Source: CAZYIW01 sp964647705
Lineage (GTDB): Bacteria; Pseudomonadota; Gammaproteobacteria; PS1; Pseudothioglobaceae
Assembly: GCA_964647705.1 (NCBI GenBank)
Contig: CAZYIW010000021.1
Location: 1-20,961 of the forward strand
Reading direction: 5' to 3'
DNA length: 20,961 bases
Part shown: piece by piece, positions 1 to 7,359 of the stretch
How the letters are laid out: every line of letters starts with the position of its first letter
How positions within the stretch are numbered: position 1 is the first letter of the stretch
Notes under the pieces: model-generated
Database searches by the model: none
Told to the model about the DNA's origin: nothing
The model's input: only the letters and a program-made list of their open reading frames with translations
Program-made: the position numbers and the translations under genes

Positions 1-513
1 ATGCCGGGTATCTCACCAATTTCAATTGGTGAGCGCGCAATTAACAAACTCACCAGTCGCAAAACAGCGGTGACTTCTTGGTTTTTAGATCTGAATTTGG
101 TAATGGGATATTGGGGAGAAGGTGCACAGCGCACGTATCACCACACCGCACCTGTCAATACCCTCTATGGTCTTCATGAATCTTTGGTAATGCTTCAAGA
201 AGAAGGCATTGAAAACGCCTGGGCACGACATCAATCTAATCACGAAGAATTAAGAGATGGATTAGAGGCCATGGGTATTGAATTTTTGGTGGATAAGGAA
301 AACCGCTTACCGCAACTCAACTCTGTACTGATTCCTGAAGGTGTGGAAGACGCCAAGGTGCGCTCTACTCTTCTAAACGAGTACAATCTAGAGATTGGTG
401 CGGGATTGGGTGCTTATGCAGGCAAGGTATGGCGTATTGGTCTGATGGGTCACGCCTCACGCAAAGAAAATATCGCACTTTGCTTAAGCGCACTTAAAAA
501 CACATTGGCGTAA
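1..513 (+). CDS. Alanine-glyoxylate/serine-glyoxylate aminotransferase (class V), 3' part only
   Basis: This is the C-terminal 170 residues of a PLP-dependent class V aminotransferase that moves an amino group from alanine or serine to glyoxylate, making glycine. The text resembles human AGT from the stretch just after its PLP lysine: the PGISPISIGERA segment, then QRTYHHTAPV, LYGLHESL and the carboxylate-binding RIGLMG near the end. Family members are about 370-400 residues, so the N-terminal half, including the PLP lysine, lies before base 1. The ATG at base 1 matches an internal family position and is almost certainly not the start. The gene ends in TAA and is followed by a strong terminator. 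Archaeal-type aspartate and serine-pyruvate aminotransferases are close relatives, so the exact substrate is not certain. Confidence 0.85.
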   Translation: MPGISPISIGERAINKLTSRKTAVTSWFLDLNLVMGYWGEGAQRTYHHTAPVNTLYGLHESLVMLQEEGIENAWARHQSNHEELRDGLEAMGIEFLVDKENRLPQLNSVLIPEGVEDAKVRSTLLNEYNLEIGAGLGAYAGKVWRIGLMGHASRKENIALCLSALKNTLA

Positions 514-530
514 TCAAAAAACCCATAAAG

Positions 531-557
531 AAAGGCGAACAACAGTTCGCCTTTTTT
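531..557 (+). terminator. Rho-independent terminator after the aminotransferase gene
   Basis: A perfect stem, GGCGAAC (534-540) with GTTCGCC (545-551), has a 4-base loop. Flanking AAA/TTT extend it, and it ends in a run of six T. It lies 18 bases past the aminotransferase stop. On the other strand it has only a short T run and sits past the ferredoxin stop, so it may serve both convergent genes. Confidence 0.85.
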
Positions 558-572
558 AATCTCTAATAATTA

Positions 573-806
573 TTATTTTAGTTTCGCCAATAATTCCTCT
601 TCCGTTTCCACATGATCTGGATCTGGCAAGCAACAATCTACCGGACAAACCTCTACACACTGTGGGGTATCAAAATGCCCAACACACTCGGTGCATTTAT
701 CAGGGTCTATCTCATAGATTTCATCGCCCATATAAATCGCTTCATTTGGGCACTCTGGTTCACAAACATCACAATTAATACACTCGTCAGTAATCAGCAA
801 TGACAT
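573..806 (-). CDS. 2[4Fe-4S] ferredoxin, YfhL / Allochromatium type
   Basis: A 77-residue soluble electron carrier with two [4Fe-4S] clusters. The first motif is C9-x2-C12-x2-C15-x3-C19-P. The second is C38-x2-C41-x8-C50-x3-C54-P, whose long 8-residue loop is typical of the Allochromatium vinosum (Alvin) and YfhL group. Two more cysteines follow at 58 and 59, and the C-terminal tail is acidic. The length is normal for the family. ATG is preceded by AGGAG (814-818 on the opposite strand) at good spacing. It is a single gene, convergent with the aminotransferase and divergent from the cyclophilin gene. The redox partner cannot be told from the sequence. Confidence 0.93.
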   Translation of the reverse strand: MSLLITDECINCDVCEPECPNEAIYMGDEIYEIDPDKCTECVGHFDTPQCVEVCPVDCCLPDPDHVETEEELLAKLK

Positions 807-919
807 GTTTTTTCTCCTGAAATTAAATCCTTAACTCATACCCTCTATGTATTGGCTATTTTAACTGATTACAAGCCCTATCTTTGGTAACATATGGGTT
901 TTATTTGTGGGGTTTATCG

Positions 920-1882
920 GTGCGCTTTTTAGCTGTCTTTTTTTCTGTATTTTTTTCAACAATCTCACTTGCTAATCTTGACGATGGAATGTATGCAAAA
1001 ATGCAAACATCAAAAGGTGAAATCGTCCTTGAACTTTTTTATGAAAAAACACCCTTAACGGTAATTAATTTTGCTGGACTGGCAGAGGGCACCAAAAAAA
1101 ACAACCATAAAAACAACGAGCCGTTCTACGATGGTCTTACCTTTCATCGAGTCATTAATGATTTTATGATTCAAGGTGGGGATCCAAATGGCAACGGCAC
1201 TGGCGGGCCGGGTTATCAATTCGCTGACGAAATTACCGACCTTAAACACGACTCTGCCGGTATTTTATCAATGGCCAATTCTGGTGCTGACACCAATGGC
1301 TCACAGTTTTTTATCACCCATAAAGACACATCATGGCTCAATGGCAAGCACACAGTCTTTGGCAAAGTTGTTGATGGGATGGATGTTGTGAATCAAATTG
1401 AACAAGGTGACACAATTAAAACACTGCGTATTCTTAGGGTTGGTGATAAGGCCAACAGTTTCCAAACCACTGAACAAGCCTTTATCGAAAAACAAAATCG
1501 TATTCAAGAACAAAAATCTTTAAAAAAACGCACTATCGTTAAAGCTTTGGTCGATGAGAGATTTCCAAGTGCAAAACTCAGTCGAGACGGTTTTTATTAT
1601 GAAATCCTTAAACAAGGATCTGGCACAAAACCCAACGCCGGTGACAAGGTGGAGTTAGACCTTGAAGTAGAGCTTGATTTTGGTATGAAAATACGCACCG
1701 GTGAGCCTGCCATTGTCTTTGCCGCTGGAGAGGAAAAATATCGCCCTGTCATTAGCAACACCGTTAAAGACATGAAACCTGGCGAAACTCGTCGGGTGAT
1801 TGCCACATTTGAAGATGTTTATGGCGATAAAAAAGGCGATCTATTACTTATTCTCACCATGAAGCTTATCTCTGTTAAATAA
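920..1882 (+). CDS. Secreted cyclophilin-type peptidyl-prolyl isomerase with FKBP-like C-terminal domain
   Basis: About 320 residues. The chosen GTG start at 920 gives an N-terminus MRFLAVFF... with a hydrophobic signal peptide ending near SLA (residue 18). The GTGGGG stretch about 8 bases upstream could serve as the ribosome site. In-frame TTG codons at 884 and 905 are alternatives. Residues about 24-175 form a cyclophilin domain with the catalytic FHR (R77), F82, Q85 and W139 in SWLNGKHTVFG. A charged helical linker (about 183-215) leads to an FKBP-like domain (about 223-320) that opens with the GFYYEILKQGSGTKPNAGD signature and keeps the late VYG. The FKBP pocket looks degenerate: the tryptophan and FDS-type residues are missing. 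It probably folds proteins in the periplasm. It lies 2 bases before mraY. Confidence 0.85.
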   Translation: MRFLAVFFSVFFSTISLANLDDGMYAKMQTSKGEIVLELFYEKTPLTVINFAGLAEGTKKNNHKNNEPFYDGLTFHRVINDFMIQGGDPNGNGTGGPGYQFADEITDLKHDSAGILSMANSGADTNGSQFFITHKDTSWLNGKHTVFGKVVDGMDVVNQIEQGDTIKTLRILRVGDKANSFQTTEQAFIEKQNRIQEQKSLKKRTIVKALVDERFPSAKLSRDGFYYEILKQGSGTKPNAGDKVELDLEVELDFGMKIRTGEPAIVFAAGEEKYRPVISNTVKDMKPGETRRVIATFEDVYGDKKGDLLLILTMKLISVK

Positions 1883-1884
1883 TA

Positions 1885-2964
1885 ATGTTTTTAGAGTTAC
1901 TTGGTTTTCTTACACAATTTGACCCAGGGTTCGATGTTCTACATTACCTGACACTTCGTGCTGTTTTGGCCATGTTGGCGTCACTTTTTATTACTCTGTT
2001 TATGGGGCAATTTTTCATCAATCGCCTCAAGCAATACAAAATAGGTCAAGTCATTCGTAGCGATGGACCTCAAGGTCATGCCAGCAAATCAGACACGCCA
2101 ACCATGGGTGGTCTGATGATTCTATTCTCATTTATTGTCAGTGTGCTTATTTGGGGAGACTGGCACAACATCTACCTATGGATTGTCATTGCAACAGCGC
2201 TGATTTTTGGTGCAATTGGTTTCGCCGATGACCACCTAAAAATTAAAAGACAATCATCAGACGGGCTCAGTGCCAAACAAAAATACTTGGCACAATCGAT
2301 TGGTGCTGTTGTGATTGGTGTTTGGTTGGTGAATGCAACGGATATTAGCACCGATCTTTTAATCCCATTCTTAAAAGATTTTGTTATCCCATTAGGTGCT
2401 ATTGGCTTGGTTGTTTTGTCTTATTTTGTCTTAGTGGGGAGTTCTAATGCCGTTAATTTAACTGACGGTTTGGATGGTTTGGCAATCATGCCGGTGATTT
2501 TAATCGCTGGTGGACTGGCTATCTTCGCCTATATTGGCGGTAATTATAATTTTGCCAATTATCTAAATATGCCTTTCATGCCTGGCACTGGAGAATTGTT
2601 TGTAATCTGTGCAGCACTCATTGGCAGTGGATTTGGCTTTTTATGGTTTAACGCCTACCCTGCTGATGTGTTTATGGGAGATGTGGGCTCTTTGTCTTTG
2701 GGTGCAGTCTTGGCAACCATAGCTATTATGGTGCGCCAAGAAATTCTTTTGTTTATTATGGGCGGTGTTTTTGTGGCAGAAACGCTCTCAGTAATGATTC
2801 AAGTGGGTTGGTATAAACGCACAAAAAAGCGCATTTTTCTCATGGCGCCTCTGCATCATCATTTTGAACAGAAAGGTTTGTCAGAACCAAAAATTATTGT
2901 GCGTTTTTGGATGGTAACCTTAATCTTAGTGCTTATCAGTTTGGCTTCAATTAAGATACGTTAA
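1885..2964 (+). CDS. mraY: Phospho-N-acetylmuramoyl-pentapeptide-transferase (MraY)
   Basis: This inner-membrane enzyme makes lipid I: it transfers phospho-MurNAc-pentapeptide from UDP to undecaprenyl phosphate, the first membrane step of peptidoglycan synthesis. The 359 residues match E. coli MraY (360). Family motifs are present: PTMGG (72-76), the magnesium-binding FADD (113-116), NAVNLTDGLDGLA (188-200), NAYPADVFMGDVGSL and the late PLHHHFE. About ten hydrophobic segments are visible. ATG follows the cyclophilin stop by 2 bases, so the two are probably co-transcribed and translationally coupled. It is unusual that no other cell-wall or division (dcw) gene lies beside it: its neighbours here are a cyclophilin and a dCMP deaminase. 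Confidence 0.97.
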   Translation: MFLELLGFLTQFDPGFDVLHYLTLRAVLAMLASLFITLFMGQFFINRLKQYKIGQVIRSDGPQGHASKSDTPTMGGLMILFSFIVSVLIWGDWHNIYLWIVIATALIFGAIGFADDHLKIKRQSSDGLSAKQKYLAQSIGAVVIGVWLVNATDISTDLLIPFLKDFVIPLGAIGLVVLSYFVLVGSSNAVNLTDGLDGLAIMPVILIAGGLAIFAYIGGNYNFANYLNMPFMPGTGELFVICAALIGSGFGFLWFNAYPADVFMGDVGSLSLGAVLATIAIMVRQEILLFIMGGVFVAETLSVMIQVGWYKRTKKRIFLMAPLHHHFEQKGLSEPKIIVRFWMVTLILVLISLASIKIR

Positions 2965-2976
2965 AATAACCAACCT

Positions 2977-3429
2977 ATGTCGAAATTGAATAAATGGGAT
3001 GAACGGTATCTTGGCTTAGCAAGAGAGGTTTCTACCTGGTCAAAAGATCCATCCACACAGGTTGGAGCGGTAACCGTGGGTGATAAAAAAGAGGTTTTAT
3101 CACAAGGGTTTAATGGCTTTCCTAGAGGTATTGACGACTCGATTGAGCGTTACGATAATCGAGAAATAAAATACAAATTCGTTGTTCATGCTGAGATGAA
3201 TGCCATCTACAACGCCACTTATCGAGGCACCTCGCTTGATGGTGCCACACTCTATGTTTATGGTTTGCCCATTTGTTCTGAATGTGCCAAAGGCATTATC
3301 CAAGTTGGTATTAAAAAGGTTGTGGTTGAAAAAACCAAAGAGCTGAATAACTGGAACGAAAGTGTTGAGCTTTCTAAAAAAATGTTTGATGAAGCTGGAG
3401 TAGAGCTGATCATCAAAGACGAAAGTTAA
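2977..3429 (+). CDS. Deoxycytidylate (dCMP) deaminase family protein
   Basis: A 150-residue zinc-dependent deaminase, most like dCMP deaminase, which makes dUMP for thymidylate synthesis. It has HAE (H71, E73) with the catalytic glutamate, P98-x-C100-x2-C103 as the other zinc ligands, and GFNGFPRGIDD (44-54), typical of the dCMP group. It is a single domain of normal length. It starts 12 bases after mraY and ends 6 bases before prfC, with no clear ribosome site, suggesting coupled translation in an operon. ComEB-like or general cytidine/dCMP deaminases are the main alternatives. Many gammaproteobacteria make dUMP from dCTP instead, so this gene is somewhat unusual. Confidence 0.88.
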   Translation: MSKLNKWDERYLGLAREVSTWSKDPSTQVGAVTVGDKKEVLSQGFNGFPRGIDDSIERYDNREIKYKFVVHAEMNAIYNATYRGTSLDGATLYVYGLPICSECAKGIIQVGIKKVVVEKTKELNNWNESVELSKKMFDEAGVELIIKDES

Positions 3430-3435
3430 ATCAAC

Positions 3436-5004
3436 ATGTCTGAAGTTTCAAAACGTCGCACCTTTGCGATTATATCTCACCCTGATGCTGGTAAAACCAC
3501 GGTTACCGAAAAACTACTGCTTTATGCAGGTGCTATTAAAACCGCTGGCAGTGTTAAAGCCAGAAAGGCCGATACGCATGCTACCTCAGATTGGATGGAG
3601 ATGGAAAAAGAAAGAGGCATCTCTATTACCTCATCAATCATGCAATTTGAGTATGACAATCATGTCATCAATCTGCTCGATACACCAGGGCACGAAGATT
3701 TCTCTGAGGATACCTATCGCACACTAACAGCAGTGGATTCAGCACTGATGGTAATTGACGTGGCCAAAGGTGTGGAAGAGCGCACCATCAAACTCATGGA
3801 AGTTTGTCGCTTGCGTGATACGCCAATTTTGACCTTTATCAATAAGCTTGATCGCGAAGGCAAAGAACCCATTGATCTACTCGATGAAGTAGAAAGTGTT
3901 TTAAATATTGAATGCGCACCGATAACTTGGCCTATTGGCATGGGTAAACGTTTTAAAGGTGTGGTGCATTTATTGGAAGACAAAATCTACCTTTATGAAG
4001 CCGGCAAAAACTCTGAAGTCGGTGAGCATGTGATTATTGATGGGATTGATAATCCTGAACTGGACAATGCCATTGGTAGCGATATTGCCCAAGATCTCAG
4101 AGAAGAAATTGAACTCATACAAGGCACCACTAATCCTTTTGATGTAAATGCCTTTTTGCAAGGCAAGCAGACCCCGGTATTTTTTGGCTCTGCCATTTCT
4201 AACTTTGGCATTCAAAATCTGCTTGACGGCTTTACCCAATATGCCCCTACCCCAGGCGCTCGAGAATCTGATATTCGTAAGGTAGAACCTGACGAAGACA
4301 AACTCACAGGTTTTGTATTTAAGATTCAAGCCAATATGGATCCAAAGCATCACGATCGACTTGCCTTTATGCGTATTGTTAGTGGCGAATATAAAAAAGG
4401 CATGAAGGTATTACAAGTATCAACAGGCAAGCAAATTAAAATCGCCAATGCAGTAACTTTTATGTCGCGTGAGCGCGCATCAGCCGAGGTGGCTTATGCC
4501 GGTGATGTGATTGGCATTCACAATCATGGTGGCATCTCCATTGGCGATACTTTCACCCAAGGAGAAAAACTCAACTTCAGCGGCATACCCAACTTTGCAC
4601 CTGAGCTTTTTCGTCGCGCACAACTCAAAGATCCACTCAAAGCCAAAGCCCTGCAAAAAGGCTTAGACCAACTCTCTGAAGAAGGTGCCACACAAGTCTT
4701 TCGCCCAATTAGCAATAGTTCACAAATTCTTGGTGCGGTTGGTGTGTTGCAATTCGATGTGGTGATGCATCGCCTCAAATATGAATACGGTGTGGATTGT
4801 CAATTTGAAAATATCCCCATTGCTACTGCCCGCTGGGTGAGCGGTGATGACAAAGATATTGCTGAGCTTAAAGCCAAATCTGGCAACAACGTGGCAATTG
4901 ATAGCGCTGGCAAATTGACTTACTTGGCACCATCACCGGTGAATCTGGATCTGACCATGGAACGCCATCCCAATCTAGAATTCTCTGCCACCCGAGAACA
5001 CTAA
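3436..5004 (+). CDS. prfC: Peptide chain release factor 3 (RF3)
   Basis: A translational GTPase that removes RF1 or RF2 from the ribosome after peptide release. Its 522 residues compare with 529 in E. coli. The GTPase motifs are complete: HPDAGKTT (15-22), RGISITSS (60-67), DTPGHEDF (82-89), NKLDRE (136-141) and GSA in the fifth motif. The EF-G-like domains follow, and there is no EF-G domain IV. It is the last gene of the cyclophilin-mraY-deaminase run, 6 bases past the deaminase stop. It converges with the antiporter gene across a 35-base AT-rich gap. Confidence 0.96.
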   Translation: MSEVSKRRTFAIISHPDAGKTTVTEKLLLYAGAIKTAGSVKARKADTHATSDWMEMEKERGISITSSIMQFEYDNHVINLLDTPGHEDFSEDTYRTLTAVDSALMVIDVAKGVEERTIKLMEVCRLRDTPILTFINKLDREGKEPIDLLDEVESVLNIECAPITWPIGMGKRFKGVVHLLEDKIYLYEAGKNSEVGEHVIIDGIDNPELDNAIGSDIAQDLREEIELIQGTTNPFDVNAFLQGKQTPVFFGSAISNFGIQNLLDGFTQYAPTPGARESDIRKVEPDEDKLTGFVFKIQANMDPKHHDRLAFMRIVSGEYKKGMKVLQVSTGKQIKIANAVTFMSRERASAEVAYAGDVIGIHNHGGISIGDTFTQGEKLNFSGIPNFAPELFRRAQLKDPLKAKALQKGLDQLSEEGATQVFRPISNSSQILGAVGVLQFDVVMHRLKYEYGVDCQFENIPIATARWVSGDDKDIAELKAKSGNNVAIDSAGKLTYLAPSPVNLDLTMERHPNLEFSATREH

Positions 5005-5015
5005 TTTATACAAGC

Positions 5016-5040
5016 GTTTTTTGGTCAAAATTTAAAAAAC
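5016..5040. terminator. Possible weak bidirectional terminator
   Basis: An AT-only stem, GTTTTTT (5016-5022) with AAAAAAC (5034-5040), lies between the convergent prfC and antiporter genes. The 11-base loop and absence of GC pairs make it weak. It is listed only because it fills the gap between convergent genes. Confidence 0.25.
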
Positions 5041-6719
5041 TATCCGCCTTTTATATTAATCTGCTCATGATAATCCTTGCGGAAATTCTCCACGATGGAT
5101 TCACGTTGCTTGGAATTAAATTGGATTTTTTTAAGCGCCATTTGTGCGAGCTCCAAACTGGCTTCAATATTCTCAGACACTGCACCCGAAGCGCCTACTT
5201 TTTGCAATGCTTGGCATTGTTCAAGTCTGTGACCTCTGGCGTAGATTTGCAAATCTGGATAGGATTTTCTAAGCGATGAAACCACTTGCAAAGCAATCTC
5301 TGGCTCACCAAGTGTAACCAAAACAATTTTGGTTTTGCCTGCACCAATGGCTTGTAACACCTTGGGTTTGCGTGCATCACCATAGAAAATTGGATGGTCG
5401 TTCTTACGTTCTTGTTCTACCACTTTGGCGTCATAATCCAAGGCCACATAGGGTGTTTTTGCAATGCTTAAAATCTCACCAATACGGTGCCCTACTCGAC
5501 CAAATCCAACAATGACAATGGGTGCTTGTTCTAAATTTTCGTCTTGAGCTGTGTCTTTGGCACGTTGTGTTTGACAAAAGTTTTTTGCAAAATGCGCCAG
5601 CAAAGGTGTGGTGAGCATACTCAAAAGCACGATTAAAAGCAGTTGCTGGAAAAGCCCAGTATCCAACAATTGTGACTGATGCGCCAGCGAAAATAATACC
5701 AAGGCAAACTCTCCACTTTGTGCCAATACCAGCATCACTGAGAATCGGGCTTTTTTCTTGATTTTAAATAGATAAGTCAATGGCAGAAGAATTGCCATCT
5801 TAACCAACATAAGCAAAACCAATGCAACGATTGAGATCAGTGGATTGTTAAACAATTGCATCAAGTCAACCGACATGCCCATTGACATAAAAAATAAACC
5901 CAACAACAAACCTCTAAAAGGATGAATTTCTGCCGTGATCTGATGTCGATAGGCAGAATCAGAAATTAAAAGCCCTGCCAAGAAAGCACCCATGGCCATA
6001 GAAAAACCTGCGTATTCAGTTAAGATTGCCATGCCTAAGACAATCAATACGGCTGATGCGGTGAAAACCTCCGCACTGCCCGAGAGCGCAACACGATGGA
6101 CAATCGGGTGCAAAAGATAGCGCCCTATCAGTATCAACAACAACAAAATCAATAGCGATTTTAAAAGTGTTAGGCTCACGTCTGTGCTCATACTGATCTC
6201 AGGTGTTGCCAACAGAGGTACAAGAGCCAATAGCGGCACCACTGCGATATCCTGCAATAACAAAATCGAAAACGAACTACGGCCGTACTCTGAGGTCAAT
6301 AGTTTTTGTTCACTGAGCAGTTGTAACACCAGCGCGGTTGAAGAAAGGGCCAAAGCCGGCCCCACCAAAATAGCCGCAGCCAAGGACATGTCAAACAAAT
6401 AATAAAACATAAACCCTAAGGCGATACCGGTAAAGATCACTTGCATAGAGCCCAAGCCAAATACCAGTCTGCGCATCAGCCATAATCTTGACGGTTTAAG
6501 CTCAATACCAATGACAAACAGTAGCAAAACCACGCCGATCTCAGCCAGTTTGCTAATCTGTTCAATATTGCTGATCAGACCCAATCCTGAAGGGCCAACG
6601 ATAATGCCCGATATTAAAAACCCAGGTACTGCGCCAAAACGAATCATCTGGAAAAACGGCACCGCGATAACTGCCGTTGCCAGCAAGATGATAATATCTA
6701 TCAGATAATGTGAAATCAC
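5040..6719 (-). CDS. CPA2-family monovalent cation:proton antiporter (KefB/KefC/YbaL-like)
   Basis: A 559-residue inner-membrane protein that probably exchanges K+ or Na+ for protons. Residues 1-380 form a Na+/H+ exchanger domain with many hydrophobic helices, including the paired Q156-D157 in LLQDIAVVPLLAL, as in KefC, and HPFRGLLLGLFFMSMGMSVD. Residues about 399-515 form a TrkA-N/RCK nucleotide-binding domain with GFGRVG (405-410) and GDARKPKVLQAIGA. The start is GTG at 6719 with no clear ribosome site, 15 bases past the stop of the small membrane protein gene, so coupling is likely. No KefF or KefG ancillary gene is visible, so glutathione gating, as in true KefB/KefC, is unproven. Confidence 0.88.
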   Translation of the reverse strand: MISHYLIDIIILLATAVIAVPFFQMIRFGAVPGFLISGIIVGPSGLGLISNIEQISKLAEIGVVLLLFVIGIELKPSRLWLMRRLVFGLGSMQVIFTGIALGFMFYYLFDMSLAAAILVGPALALSSTALVLQLLSEQKLLTSEYGRSSFSILLLQDIAVVPLLALVPLLATPEISMSTDVSLTLLKSLLILLLLILIGRYLLHPIVHRVALSGSAEVFTASAVLIVLGMAILTEYAGFSMAMGAFLAGLLISDSAYRHQITAEIHPFRGLLLGLFFMSMGMSVDLMQLFNNPLISIVALVLLMLVKMAILLPLTYLFKIKKKARFSVMLVLAQSGEFALVLFSLAHQSQLLDTGLFQQLLLIVLLSMLTTPLLAHFAKNFCQTQRAKDTAQDENLEQAPIVIVGFGRVGHRIGEILSIAKTPYVALDYDAKVVEQERKNDHPIFYGDARKPKVLQAIGAGKTKIVLVTLGEPEIALQVVSSLRKSYPDLQIYARGHRLEQCQALQKVGASGAVSENIEASLELAQMALKKIQFNSKQRESIVENFRKDYHEQINIKGG

Positions 6720-6734
6720 CGATTTTTTAAGAGT

Positions 6735-6977
6735 TTATCTGATACCAAGCAAAACAAAATACGGCACCAATAAGAAAAAGAAAATAAATAATTTATATAT
6801 CCCCATCCCGCCGTAATGTATTGAATTAAAAGATTCTTTACTAATGGGCACCCAATAATTATGCGCTTTATAAACGAAATCTGGGGCAAGCTTTAAAACA
6901 ACGACCCAAAAAATCAAAATACCCAAATGAACCACAGCATTCCAACCTAAAAAACTTTGCCAAAATTCCATTGTCAT
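6735..6977 (-). CDS. Small membrane protein, DUF6868-like
   Basis: An 80-residue protein with two hydrophobic helices: about residues 11-31, and about 61-79, which ends LLVPYFVLLGIR. The N-terminal MTMEFWQSFLGW and the YKLFIFFFLLVPY stretch resemble DUF6868 proteins of marine gammaproteobacteria as I remember them; no search was run. ATG is preceded by a strong ribosome site, AAGGAGG (about 6982-6988), at 5-base spacing. It lies 15 bases upstream of the antiporter gene on the same strand, so the two probably form an operon. A role as an accessory of the antiporter is inference from position only. Confidence 0.75.
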   Translation of the reverse strand: MTMEFWQSFLGWNAVVHLGILIFWVVVLKLAPDFVYKAHNYWVPISKESFNSIHYGGMGIYKLFIFFFLLVPYFVLLGIR

Positions 6978-6993
6978 TGTTCCTCCTTGATTG

Positions 6994-7021
6994 TTTATAA
7001 ATTAGTTCTATATTAACCCAA
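6994..7021 (-). promoter_or_regulatory. Candidate promoter for the DUF6868-like/antiporter operon
   Basis: A -10-like TATAAA (6994-6999) and a -35-like TTGGGT (7016-7021), read on the minus strand, are 16 bases apart. They lie just upstream of the AAGGAGG of the small membrane protein gene. A 12-base palindrome, AAATTGCAATTT (7020-7031), overlaps the -35 side and could be an operator. The support is only moderate in such AT-rich DNA. Confidence 0.3.
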
Positions 7022-7097
7022 ATTGCAATTTAGAAAAATAGAAAATTTTTAAAATTGTGCCATAGAAGGCCAATTCATTGAGGGTTTTAACAAAAAA

Positions 7098-7135
7098 AAT
7101 GCCGTTTTGGCGAGTTATTGTTCCAAAACGGCATT
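7098..7135 (-). terminator. Strong rho-independent terminator after the 25-residue peptide gene
   Basis: A perfect 13-base-pair stem, AATGCCGTTTTGG (7098-7110) with CCAAAACGGCATT (7123-7135), has a 12-base loop. Read on the minus strand it runs into a T tract (A tract 7092-7099 on plus). The only plausible minus-strand gene directly before it is the small ORF ending at 7187, which supports a separate short transcript there. Confidence 0.85.
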
Positions 7136-7153
7136 GAGAGAGTTGTTTTTTTA

Positions 7154-7172
7154 GAAAATTTTAAAAATTTTC
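7154..7172. repeat. 19-base AT palindrome in the 3' leader of the peptide gene
   Basis: GAAAATTTT (7154-7162) and AAAATTTTC (7164-7172) are exact inverted copies around one central A. It lies between the peptide stop codon and the terminator. A similar imperfect block stands near 7042-7058. Function unknown; it may be an RNA hairpin or chance in AT-rich DNA. Confidence 0.5.
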
Positions 7173-7186
7173 CATTTTTTGCTTTT

Positions 7187-7264
7187 CTATAGTATGGTTA
7201 CTACCAAAGCAATAAAAACTGCCCAAAAGAAAGCAGCGACAGTTAAAGAGGCTAGTGTTTTCAT
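7187..7264 (-). CDS. Predicted 25-residue single-helix membrane peptide, unknown function
   Basis: This short frame begins MKTLASLTVAAFFW and continues as one hydrophobic helix to the TAG stop at 7187-7189. Almost the whole peptide could span the membrane once, with K2 as the only charge. AAGGAG (7270-7275) stands 5 bases before the chosen ATG; a second in-frame ATG directly upstream (7265-7267) is an alternative but only 2 bases from the ribosome site. A class II FNR/ANR promoter predicts a transcript start near 7294, giving a 30-base leader, and a strong terminator closes the unit. Its size recalls small oxidase or respiratory subunits such as CydX or CcoQ, but I see no specific match. Coding status is inferred from the signals around it. 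Confidence 0.6.
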   Translation of the reverse strand: MKTLASLTVAAFFWAVFIALVVTIL

Positions 7265-7300
7265 CATTTCTCCTTGCTAATTTAACGTTAGTCAAGAATC

Positions 7301-7342
7301 ATTCTATACAAAATACAACTGACATTCCTTGATCTATATCAA
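7301..7342 (-). promoter_or_regulatory. Class II FNR/ANR-dependent promoter of the 25-residue peptide
   Basis: A perfect FNR/ANR box, TTGAT-CTAT-ATCAA (7329-7342), is centred at 7335.5. A -10-like TAGAAT (7301-7306, minus strand) stands so that the box centre falls at -41.5, the class II activator position. The predicted start is near 7294. FNR/ANR activates such promoters when oxygen is low. The box lies just past the DUF302 stop codon. Confidence 0.8.
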
Positions 7343-7359
7343 TTTTTGCTAATATTTAT

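Noticed and set aside
1..3. ATG at the first base as the start of the aminotransferase gene
   Set aside because: The residues that follow match the middle of the family, just after the PLP lysine; the gene is cut by the window edge.
3970..4353. 127-codon frame opposite prfC
   Set aside because: It is antisense to a conserved RF3 region and has no recognisable protein features.
5040..6719. Naming the antiporter kefB or kefC
   Set aside because: The domain layout fits, but no KefF/KefG partner or proof of glutathione gating is visible; other CPA2 proteins look the same.
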